From positions 328,889-392,888 of the forward strand of contig NZ_AWRU01000013.1 in assembly GCF_000523515.1 (NCBI RefSeq): DNA of 64,000 bases. Reading direction: 5' to 3'. Positions 26,954 through 35,169 of the stretch are shown piece by piece. The translations under genes and the position numbers were made by a program. The DNA is from Pedobacter sp. V48 (GTDB lineage Bacteria > Bacteroidota > Bacteroidia > Sphingobacteriales > Sphingobacteriaceae). A model generated the notes under the pieces. It saw only the letters and a program-made list of their open reading frames with translations, did not search any database and was not told the DNA's origin. Position 1 is the stretch's first letter; each line of letters begins with the position of its first letter.

Positions 26954-27970
26954 TTAAGGTAAAATTATTGCCGCTCTTTCTTTAATTTCTTTAAGGATTT
27001 TGGCCTGTCCTTCTCTGTTGTCTAAATCACTTTGTCTGGCAGTTAATAAAGCTTCTTTCTTTAAAACTGCGTTTTCCTTATCATAAGCTGCGATATGATT
27101 GGCGTCAATTAACCTTACATCAGCATTTTGAATAACCAGCTCGTAATCCAATTCCCTCAATACATCCCCGGCAACCAATTCAAAGATCTCCAGATCATCC
27201 CCCTTAAACTCGTTTAAAAATTTACCGGTATTGTTACTAATGATGGGCCTTTCCAGATTGCTCCACATCTCGCCTGCTGCTGCTGTAAGTTTAGAAGTTT
27301 TGGAATCATAGAACTTTAGCATATCAGGATGATAGGCGATATCCAGATAAAGGCACAATTTCTTAATCTCTTTTTCTGGTTGTGTAATCAATGTTTCATA
27401 ATTCAACGCAAAAAAGCGCTCCGCCGGTAAGCTTGCCCTTAATTTCAAACAAGCAGCCTGATCTTCGCTCCATTGCCTGGCAAGATGGTAGATGTGTTTT
27501 TCGCCAACAATAGCTTTCTTAAAAGAACAGGCTACATCTCTCCCATCCCTGCACAGGTAAATGTATTTGAGATTTAGTCCAAAATCTTCCATTTCTGTTG
27601 CGTAATGAACGTTAGCCATGCTTTTGCAGCACCAATACTTGGCCCCTTTACTAATGGCAGCCAGTTCATATACCAACCTGTTTATCTCTAATAGATCGTA
27701 CCGTGTCGATTTTTCATAAATCTCGTCGGCATTCAGTAGCACCCCTTCCCATGGTACCGGATTGGCATTTACATAAGCCACCACATCATTAACGAGTATT
27801 TTGTAAGAATCGCTGTTGAGCTTACCATACAGATGTAAAAGCGGCATAAAAACCACTAAAATATGAGGCGGATGCGGCGATGCTATTTCAGCTGACTGGT
27901 CCAGAATTACCCTTAAAAGATTAGATCCAGAACGTTGTGTTCCTATAATTTGTATACCGGTATTGGTCAT
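26954..27970 (-). CDS. PAPS-dependent sulfotransferase family protein
   Basis: A 338-residue cytosolic sulfotransferase-fold protein. The 5'-phosphosulfate-binding loop is GTQRSGSNLLRVIL (residues about 9-22), and the 3'-phosphate-binding element is YLCRDGRDVACSFKKA with the conserved Arg and Ser. The second Arg after LNYETLITQPEKEIKKLC is not obvious. The C-terminal 50 residues are a charged helical tail not part of the core. The gene lies between a CHR transporter and cysQ, with gaps of 27 and 3 bases. The acceptor (lipid, sugar or steroid) cannot be told from sequence. Confidence 0.87.
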   Translation of the reverse strand: MTNTGIQIIGTQRSGSNLLRVILDQSAEIASPHPPHILVVFMPLLHLYGKLNSDSYKILVNDVVAYVNANPVPWEGVLLNADEIYEKSTRYDLLEINRLVYELAAISKGAKYWCCKSMANVHYATEMEDFGLNLKYIYLCRDGRDVACSFKKAIVGEKHIYHLARQWSEDQAACLKLRASLPAERFFALNYETLITQPEKEIKKLCLYLDIAYHPDMLKFYDSKTSKLTAAAGEMWSNLERPIISNNTGKFLNEFKGDDLEIFELVAGDVLRELDYELVIQNADVRLIDANHIAAYDKENAVLKKEALLTARQSDLDNREGQAKILKEIKERAAIILP

Positions 27971-27997
27971 TCTTGTTAGTTAAAATTAATTCAGCAG

Positions 27998-29209
27998 CTA
28001 TCCCATAAAGTGTACTGCAGTCCCTATTAGTAAAGAAATAATGATTAAGTATACAGGATTAAATTTAAATCTGAAACTTAAAATAAATGCAATCACAAAT
28101 AATGCAACATTAATTGGTGTGGAATCCACTGAGAAAAAGAGCTTTATGCCCGAAGCGATAATCATACCCACTACAACAGGTTTTATTCCTGCCAATGCAT
28201 TTTTCATCACTGTTGAGTCGGCGTTGTTCTTAAATATCTTTGAAACAATGATCATTAAAATAGAAGAAGGTACAAAAATAGCGATTGTTGCCAATGTCGC
28301 TCCTGCTACACCAGCCAATTTATAACCTGTAAAAAATGCACTCACCAGAATTGGCCCTGGTGTTAGCTGGCTAAAAGCAATACTATCTATAAATTCCTGA
28401 TTGCTCAGCCACTTCAATTCAGTTACAAAAAGCGACTGCATAATCGGGATCATTACATATCCTCCGCCGAAAAGCGATAGACTGATACCTGAAAACACAG
28501 AGGCAATTTTAAGAAGCATCAGGTCTGTGTATCGGTATAACCCAGAAATAAAGGCAGCATATAGTATCAACAGCGATGATAAGCCCATTCTAGCACCATT
28601 GCTCAAACGCTCCCAGGTAAATTTCGGTCCTCCTTTATCAGTTAAATTGGCCAGTTTAAAATAAACACCAATTAAGCCCCCGATTAGTATCAATAATAGA
28701 ATGATTAGGTAGCCTTTAATAAAATAAAGCAGCAATATAGATATTAAACACAATGCAATTTTACCTGTATGCCCTTTTACCTCCTTTAAAAATATATTTA
28801 AACCAGTAGTTAAGATAATAGCGCTTACAGCTGCTACTGTATAGGCCATTATACCGGAAAGATCCTTAACATGGATGTAATTAAAATAACACCACGACAG
28901 CACAAACATCAATATACAAGCCGGAAGCAGAATACCCAGCATGCTCACCAGCAAACCATTTTTCTTGTGCAGATGATAACCAATATACGACACCACATTT
29001 ACCGCCAATGGCCCTGGCAACAAACTGGCAATACTAATGGCGTTTAATAAATTTTCCTGACTCAGCGTTCTGTCCTTTTCAATCATTTCCTTTTGAACAA
29101 CCGCTATTAAAGCCATATGTCCACCAAAAGAAATACATCCTATTTTTAGAAAAGTAAGGAATAGGTACTTTAAGCCAACTTCCTTTTGCACTATGCTGAT
29201 ATCCTCCAC
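27998..29209 (-). CDS. CHR-family (ChrA) chromate/sulfate-type transporter
   Basis: A 403-residue inner-membrane protein with two tandem CHR domains. The first carries SFGGHMALIAVVQKEMIEK and ASLLPGPLAVNVVSYIG; the second, SLFGGGYVMIPIMQSLF and SQLTPGPILVSAFFTGY. Long-chain ChrA proteins export chromate, and sulfate competes in characterised members. Here the gene heads an apparent operon with the sulfotransferase and cysQ, so transport of sulfate or a sulfated product deserves consideration alongside chromate resistance. No chromate reductase or ChrB is nearby. Confidence 0.88.
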   Translation of the reverse strand: MEDISIVQKEVGLKYLFLTFLKIGCISFGGHMALIAVVQKEMIEKDRTLSQENLLNAISIASLLPGPLAVNVVSYIGYHLHKKNGLLVSMLGILLPACILMFVLSWCYFNYIHVKDLSGIMAYTVAAVSAIILTTGLNIFLKEVKGHTGKIALCLISILLLYFIKGYLIILLLILIGGLIGVYFKLANLTDKGGPKFTWERLSNGARMGLSSLLILYAAFISGLYRYTDLMLLKIASVFSGISLSLFGGGYVMIPIMQSLFVTELKWLSNQEFIDSIAFSQLTPGPILVSAFFTGYKLAGVAGATLATIAIFVPSSILMIIVSKIFKNNADSTVMKNALAGIKPVVVGMIIASGIKLFFSVDSTPINVALFVIAFILSFRFKFNPVYLIIISLLIGTAVHFMG

Positions 29210-29294
29210 TATATTTCTTTGTTTTTACGGTTATCACCTCAGGAGAACTTCCACATCTGATTTCGAAAACTTTACGAAATTAATAAATTATTGA

Positions 29295-30500
29295 TTAATC
29301 CTGCTTCATCAGTCTGTACATGTAGGCCGAGATCAGCAACAAAATCGTAATCACTATCCAAAGCGTGTTGTAACCATATCTTTCTGCAATAAAAAACCCG
29401 GCAATAGGACCAACAACCTGCGCTATCGACCAGCAAAGCATGTATCCGGCTGCGTACTGACCCCTATTAAACTCATTTGCCCTGCTCATTACAAAGGTAT
29501 TGATAAAAGGCAAGGCAAACATTTCACCAAAGGTGAAGAAAACGATACATAAGGTACCCAATACAATAGGACTTCCAAAAGGAAGCAAAAGAACAGCGAA
29601 TGAACATGCAACTAACAACGCACCTGCTACTATAAAAAAAATAGGAGGCCTTTTATGCTCAATCTTATGGATCATCACCATTTCAAACAGTGCAATAATA
29701 ATCCCGTTTAGGCCTAATATCAAGCCTATCTCGAACTCGCCTATCTTCCAAATTTCTTTATAAAATACCGGAACTACCCTAAACATCAGAAAAGAGCAGA
29801 TGATAAAAACAGCGGTTAACAGCAGGAATCTGATAAATACTGTATCTTCCCAGGGCTTACGCACCACAATTCCCTTAACTTTTTCCTTTAAAGCCTTTCT
29901 GTAGTCTTTAATTTTTGGAAGAAACCATAAGATGCCTAGCCCAGCAATAATACTTACCGAACCGTCAACATAAAACAACAATCTGTAATCGTAAGACGCA
30001 ATTAAACCACCCATACTTACACCTACTGCCCATCCCATATTCACCGCAAGTCGGTTTAAAGAATAAGAGCGGGTCTGCAATTCAGGCTTCGCATAGGCCG
30101 CTATGGCTACAAAGTTCGCAGGGCGAAAAGCCTCTGAAAAGAAACTGATCACAACAGCAAGCACGCATAGGGTATGGAAGTGAGTAATATTTGCAAAAAA
30201 CAGAAAGAAAATACCACTAACAATAGAGGCTACGATTTGAACTGGTCTAAACCCAATTACATCTGTAAGCTTACCACCTGCTGCTGATCCCATTATAGAG
30301 CCGACGCCAAAAAGAGTGATGATTAATCCTGCATCGGAAGCCGGTCTGTGGAGCGATTGCGTTACAAACAAGCCCATAAAAGGTACCGCCATGTATCCAC
30401 TTCGATTGATGAGCATAACAACGCTCAAGATCCAGGTTTCGCGGCTTAAGCCAGTAAAAGAAAGTTTATAAGTGCGTGCAATTTCTTTGAATAATAACAT
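29295..30500 (-). CDS. MFS transporter
   Basis: A 401-residue, 12-helix MFS protein. The start at 30498-30500 gives a short cytoplasmic N-terminus before helix 1 (WILSVVMLINRSGYMAVPFMGLF); the frame is open to 30557 but the extra residues are an unlikely extra hydrophobic lead. Motif A appears as GGKLTDVIGFRPVQI. It resembles MdtH/DHA1-type exporters. It diverges from the protease gene with about 80 bases between starts. The substrate is unknown. Confidence 0.85.
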   Translation of the reverse strand: MLLFKEIARTYKLSFTGLSRETWILSVVMLINRSGYMAVPFMGLFVTQSLHRPASDAGLIITLFGVGSIMGSAAGGKLTDVIGFRPVQIVASIVSGIFFLFFANITHFHTLCVLAVVISFFSEAFRPANFVAIAAYAKPELQTRSYSLNRLAVNMGWAVGVSMGGLIASYDYRLLFYVDGSVSIIAGLGILWFLPKIKDYRKALKEKVKGIVVRKPWEDTVFIRFLLLTAVFIICSFLMFRVVPVFYKEIWKIGEFEIGLILGLNGIIIALFEMVMIHKIEHKRPPIFFIVAGALLVACSFAVLLLPFGSPIVLGTLCIVFFTFGEMFALPFINTFVMSRANEFNRGQYAAGYMLCWSIAQVVGPIAGFFIAERYGYNTLWIVITILLLISAYMYRLMKQD

Positions 30501-30581
30501 AAGTAGCGGAGCTGTCGCAAAGATAATAAAGCAATTAGTTTTTTCTATTTTAGCCAAATACTTTTACTTACACATTAACGC

Positions 30582-31835
30582 ATGCTTAAATTCAAACAAC
30601 TCTTAATCCTATTTTTGCTAGCCAGCACGGCAACAGTTGCGCAGGTGAGACCAGAAAAAATAGCCGATAGTCTTTACAAAGCGAAAAACTTTAAAGAAGC
30701 AGGTAAGTATTACCTAAAAGCAACACAGCAAGCCGAATTTAGAGTGCTTAAAATAAATAACTACTATAATGCTGCATGTTGTTATGCTTTAAGTGGTCAA
30801 AAAGATAGCGCCCTTGTTTTACTTACAAATGCTGTAAATAGTGGCTATAAAAAAGTAGATCTTATTAAAAATGACACTGATCTCGAATCCTTACGTTCAT
30901 TACCAGGCTGGTCTAAAGTCTTAAATAGCATTAAGACAGTTAAAAATAGTACCTCAGATCCATACAGGGCTAAGCTGATCACCAGCGATGTAAAGAACTT
31001 TTGGAAGGCATACGACCTGGCTAAAAAAGATACCGCCAACGCCATCAACCTCTATAAGAAATACTATGTAGAACCTGCCTCAAATGGCCTTCAGGATTAT
31101 CTGGGGTATAAAATCAGAAACCTGAAGAATTTTGTAAAATCTGTAAACACCAAACCACAATTTTATGCTGCTGTGCGTAAAAACACTTACGCCGTAGATC
31201 TGCAAAAGCCTCAAATGATACAAAGCTTTGTTAAGTTCAAGCAAATCTACAACAAGGCTCAGTTTCCAGATATTTACTTCGTTATTGGCGCGTTTAATTC
31301 AGGTGGAACCAGTACCGATGCCGGCCTATTAATCGGTTTGGATCAATCCGCCCGCACAGAAGAAGTTCCCGTTAAAGAGCTAAACTTATGGCAGCAAAAC
31401 AACTTCACAAACCTAAAATCCTTACCAAACCTGATTGCCCACGAGCTCATCCATTTTAACCAGGATGGCCTTGCTGGCGACACCACACTCCTGGCCGGTG
31501 CGCTTACCGAGGGTATGGCCGATTTTATTGGCGAACTCATATCAGGTAAAACGGCTAATGACCGTCTGCATATCTGGGCTAAAGGTAAAGAGAAGCAGAT
31601 CTGGGCAGATTTCGAGAAAGAGATGTATTTCGAGAAGTCTCGCAATTGGATCGCAAATTCCGATCAGGAAACTGCAGATAAACCTGCTGATCTGGGCTAT
31701 TGGGTTGGGTATCAGATCTGCAAAGCTTACTACAACAAAAGTACCGATAAAAACCAAGCCGTAAACGATATGCTTAACATAAAAAACTATAAAGAATTTT
31801 ATGTTAAAAGTGGCGCCGGGCAACTGTTTAAGTAA
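30582..31835 (+). CDS. Exported gluzincin-like protease with N-terminal TPR-type repeat (DUF2268-like)
   Basis: A 417-residue protein with signal peptide (LLILFLLASTATVAQ). Residues about 25-110 look like a TPR end-of-group region (ADSLYKAKNFKEAGKYYLKATQQ; NNYYNAACCYALSGQKDSALVLL). The C-terminal half carries the zinc motif HELIH at 287-291 and a glutamate at 310 in EGMADFIGE, the gluzincin third-ligand spacing seen in DUF2268 predicted proteases. It is probably periplasmic or surface-exposed. The substrate is unknown. Confidence 0.8.
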   Translation: MLKFKQLLILFLLASTATVAQVRPEKIADSLYKAKNFKEAGKYYLKATQQAEFRVLKINNYYNAACCYALSGQKDSALVLLTNAVNSGYKKVDLIKNDTDLESLRSLPGWSKVLNSIKTVKNSTSDPYRAKLITSDVKNFWKAYDLAKKDTANAINLYKKYYVEPASNGLQDYLGYKIRNLKNFVKSVNTKPQFYAAVRKNTYAVDLQKPQMIQSFVKFKQIYNKAQFPDIYFVIGAFNSGGTSTDAGLLIGLDQSARTEEVPVKELNLWQQNNFTNLKSLPNLIAHELIHFNQDGLAGDTTLLAGALTEGMADFIGELISGKTANDRLHIWAKGKEKQIWADFEKEMYFEKSRNWIANSDQETADKPADLGYWVGYQICKAYYNKSTDKNQAVNDMLNIKNYKEFYVKSGAGQLFK

Positions 31836-31914
31836 AATTTTTACTTTGAAATAGTTTATTTATTACATTGCCGTGTTCTAAAAATACGGGCTAAAAACCT
31901 TTATAAGGGTAACT

Positions 31915-33153
31915 TTGGCTGCTCAAAACATTTATCAATTGACAGCATCAAAACCATTAAAAGAACACAATAAGGGCATTTCAACTGTCCTTGCTTTTGC
32001 CCTACTACCCTTATCCGGCTTCGCAACAGACATCTATATCCCTTCCTTACCTACCATGGCTACAACCATGAATGTAAGCAGTTTACAAGTACAATTAACA
32101 CTTAGCTTATTCCTAATCAGTTATGGAATTTCACAACTCTTTATAGGCAGCGTATTAGACAGTTTTGGCAGGTATAAACTTAGCCTTATCTGTTTACTGG
32201 TATTTGCGGCAGCAAGCATCGTAATTGCAAACACCCATAACATCTACATCATTTACCTCATGCGAATCATTCATGGATTTACTGTAGGAACCATCATTGT
32301 AGGTAAGCGCGCATTTTTTGTCGATATTTTTGAAGGCGATAAGCTTAAACACTATTTAAGCCTATTCTCTATCATTTGGTCTACAGGCCCCATAGTAGCA
32401 CCATTTTTAGGTGGTTATTTACAAACTGTATTTGGCTGGGAGTCTAACTTTTACTTCCTTGCTGGTTTAGCAATCATACTTGCCATACTCGAATTCATTT
32501 ACAGTGGCGAGAGCCTGACCCGTTTTTCTAAATTCTCATTAAGCAACATAGGCAATATCTATCTTAAAATGATTAAAACCCCAAGCTTCAGTTTGGGTAT
32601 AGTGATGCTGGGTCTTGCCTATTCAATGGTAATGATCTATAACATGACAGGTCCATTTATCATAGAACACCACCTTCATTTTTCACCGGTTGTTGCCGGC
32701 TATAGCTCCCTTATTCTTGGTTTCGCGTGGATGGTTGGTGGGTTTATAGGTAAAGCAACCATAAACAAGCCGTTTCTAAAGAAAATGATTGTGAACCTTG
32801 GGCTGCAAATATTGTTTGTATTGCTCATGCTTATCAGCATTCAGTTCATATCCAGCATCTATACGCTCATATTCTTTGCCTTTTTAATTCACGTTACAGC
32901 AGGCTATATCTTCAATAATTACTTTACTTTTTGTCTGGGCAGATTTCCGAAAAACGCAGGTATTGCCAGTGGATTAACCGGCGGCGTTACTTATGTGATC
33001 GTGTCGTTTCTAAGCTATAGTGTCATCTCATTCTTACCGGCAAAAGACGAGCACAATTTAAATTCCAGCTACTTGCTACTGGCAGTTATATCCGGAATGG
33101 TGATGTTTGTAATCTTTAAGCTCACCAGAAAAGAAGAGATTGCGGCAGCGTAA
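31915..33153 (+). CDS. Bcr/CflA-family multidrug MFS transporter
   Basis: A 412-residue, 12-helix protein. Helix 1 contains SGFATDIYIPSLPTMATTM, the Bcr/CflA hallmark; motif A is GSVLDSFGRYKL. There is no ATG before helix 1 and an in-frame stop lies upstream near 31879. Translation therefore probably starts at TTG 31915, which is preceded by an AAGGG ribosome-binding-like stretch 5-9 bases away. It stands alone between the protease and the convergent LytTR gene. Drug specificity is unknown. Confidence 0.87.
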   Translation: MAAQNIYQLTASKPLKEHNKGISTVLAFALLPLSGFATDIYIPSLPTMATTMNVSSLQVQLTLSLFLISYGISQLFIGSVLDSFGRYKLSLICLLVFAAASIVIANTHNIYIIYLMRIIHGFTVGTIIVGKRAFFVDIFEGDKLKHYLSLFSIIWSTGPIVAPFLGGYLQTVFGWESNFYFLAGLAIILAILEFIYSGESLTRFSKFSLSNIGNIYLKMIKTPSFSLGIVMLGLAYSMVMIYNMTGPFIIEHHLHFSPVVAGYSSLILGFAWMVGGFIGKATINKPFLKKMIVNLGLQILFVLLMLISIQFISSIYTLIFFAFLIHVTAGYIFNNYFTFCLGRFPKNAGIASGLTGGVTYVIVSFLSYSVISFLPAKDEHNLNSSYLLLAVISGMVMFVIFKLTRKEEIAAA

Positions 33154-33160
33154 TCAGATT

Positions 33161-33877
33161 TTAAGAAAAGCCGAGATCTTTTAACAATTGATCTTTGTGG
33201 TTACTTCCTATCGGGATTTCATTGTTATTAATAAATATTCGATTGCCCTCTATATGGCCAATTTTAGATTTATTAATAATAAATGAACGATGGGTTCTTA
33301 GAAAAAGCGCCTTAGGCAATAGCTCTTCAAAGCTCGAGAAAGGCATTTTAGGCAATAGCAAATTACTGGTAGTTATGATTTTGGTATAATTGCCTTGCGC
33401 TTCGGCATAAAGCAACTCTTCATATCGGATCTTATAGATCTTACCGTCGGTTTTAATAAAGATAAAGTCTTCATTATCAGAGCCAGAAACTTCATTTACC
33501 TGCACAGTTGCTTTAGGATCTAATTTCTCTAATGCTTTATCTACAGCAATAATAAAACGATCAAAGGAGAAGGGTTTTAACAGGTAATCGCAAGCTGCCA
33601 AATCAAATGCATCAACAGCAAACTCCTTGTAGGCAGTTGTAAATATAATCTGAGGCTTATCTTTCATTGTTTTTACAAATGAAATTCCATCCATTATCGG
33701 CATGTTGATATCCAGGAAAAGAATATCGATCTTTTGTTTCTGCAGCACCGCCTTTGCTTCAAGCGCATTCCCGCACGATGCCACAACATTCAAATAATCC
33801 AAATGGCTGCAATAGCTCTTTATAATATCCCGTGCAATCGGCTCGTCATCAACAATAAGGCAACTTACTTGGTCCAT
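33161..33877 (-). CDS. LytTR-family response regulator
   Basis: A 238-residue protein with an N-terminal receiver domain (phosphoacceptor in DILFLDINMPIMDG; TTAYKEFAVDAFDLAACDYLLKPF with the conserved Thr and Lys) and a C-terminal LytTR DNA-binding domain (FIKTDGKIYKIRYEELLYAEAQGNYTKI; FLRTHRSFIINKSKI). Its ATG shares bases with the histidine kinase stop (33877), a one-base overlap meaning tight coupling. It is the partner of that kinase. Confidence 0.94.
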   Translation of the reverse strand: MDQVSCLIVDDEPIARDIIKSYCSHLDYLNVVASCGNALEAKAVLQKQKIDILFLDINMPIMDGISFVKTMKDKPQIIFTTAYKEFAVDAFDLAACDYLLKPFSFDRFIIAVDKALEKLDPKATVQVNEVSGSDNEDFIFIKTDGKIYKIRYEELLYAEAQGNYTKIITTSNLLLPKMPFSSFEELLPKALFLRTHRSFIINKSKIGHIEGNRIFINNNEIPIGSNHKDQLLKDLGFS

Positions 33878-34917
33878 TATTTCATTTTTAAATGTAAGAT
33901 AACATTGTAAAATGAATTATCCTTTTTAATGTTCAATTCATGTTCACCGGTATAGAGCAAGCTTAACCGCTTGCTTACATTATCCAAACCAAAACCGCTG
34001 TTTTTGTTAAGCGTAGGCTGAATATTTTCTTCCTTACCATATGAATTCTTTACCGAAAAAAGAATAGAATTACCCCAGGTTTTTAGTTTTATATCTATAA
34101 AAATTTTCTCATCAACCGTATTTTTAGAGTGTTTAAAGGCATTTTCTATAAACACAATTAACAACATCGGGGCTATTTTTATTTCAGGTACAATTACCTC
34201 TTCAATTTCAGTAGTTAGCACCAACCTATCGCCTATCCTAATCTTTTCAAAGTCTATGTAATTATTAATGTAGGTAACCTCATCCTTTAATGGCACATAT
34301 ATTTCAGTAGCATCATAAACCGAATAGCGCAATAATTCTGATAGTTTGAGCAGCAACGCAGGTATTTTCTCATGGTCCGTAATCGAAAGCCCATACATGT
34401 TATTCAAGGTATTAAATAGAAAATGAGGACTTAACTGCGATTGCAATAAGTGTAACTCACTTTTACTATGAGCAGCCATTGTTTTGGCATCTCTCAATTG
34501 ATTTTCAGAAATCGCGTGAACGATCTTGATCAATGCACCGAGTGCCAGGCTGATCAGCATAAATGGAACCCAGGATAGCAATAAATTAATAGCGGTTCTT
34601 CCCCGCAGCGGGAAATCAGCATGAAAAAACAGCAAGCCTATACAAACTATAATCAGGATAAATAATCCAAAAGAAATCGTCTGTGGAAGAACTTTCAACC
34701 GCGCAGTCCAGATCTGGGCAACAAACCTACCCGTAAAAAGCCCGATGAAAAAGAATACAGTTCCGGCAAAGGCTACCGCTTCATCTTCAAGTACCCCAAC
34801 AGATCTCACATATGTTTCTATTACCAAAAAGATAGGAATCGAAATAATAAGAGATAAGATGATATAGAGCGGCTGCCCAAAGAAGCCAATCAACGGTTTA
34901 AATTTTATCTCACTCAT
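33877..34917 (-). CDS. LytS-like sensor histidine kinase
   Basis: A 346-residue protein with four hydrophobic segments in residues about 10-150, a short coiled linker (AAHSKSELHLLQSQLSPHFLFNTLNNMYGL, phospho-His in the His-kinase motif), and a C-terminal HATPase region (LLIVFIENAFKHSKN; GFGLDNVSKRLSLLY). The ATG at 34915-34917 gives a normal N-terminus; an ATG at 34947 would add ten residues. The pair is divergent from a TonB-dependent receptor that begins 252 bases away and could be its target. Confidence 0.92.
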   Translation of the reverse strand: MSEIKFKPLIGFFGQPLYIILSLIISIPIFLVIETYVRSVGVLEDEAVAFAGTVFFFIGLFTGRFVAQIWTARLKVLPQTISFGLFILIIVCIGLLFFHADFPLRGRTAINLLLSWVPFMLISLALGALIKIVHAISENQLRDAKTMAAHSKSELHLLQSQLSPHFLFNTLNNMYGLSITDHEKIPALLLKLSELLRYSVYDATEIYVPLKDEVTYINNYIDFEKIRIGDRLVLTTEIEEVIVPEIKIAPMLLIVFIENAFKHSKNTVDEKIFIDIKLKTWGNSILFSVKNSYGKEENIQPTLNKNSGFGLDNVSKRLSLLYTGEHELNIKKDNSFYNVILHLKMK

Positions 34918-35169
34918 AATATTTCTATTTGTTCCTACATTATTCATAGGCTACAAATTTGGATAAGTTCATTGGGCTAATAAATATTTACTGACGAACA
35001 GGCCAAAATCATTGACAGAATCTTAAAAACGGGTTATCAAACTGTTCAACACCTTAAAACAGCTTTCCATCAACTAACAGGCAAGTTACAACATATTTTT
35101 TTTCGGAGCTAGCGTGAACAAGCAATATTTGATCAATCAATAACCTAATCAAATTAAAAACAACTTGTA

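Noticed and set aside
27998..29209. Calling the CHR gene simply chromate resistance
   Set aside because: The gene order with sulfotransferase and cysQ leaves sulfate-linked transport open; no other chromate-resistance gene is nearby.
31435..31764. 109-residue frame inside the protease gene
   Set aside because: The zinc motif and downstream glutamate fall in the longer frame; this one has no family features.
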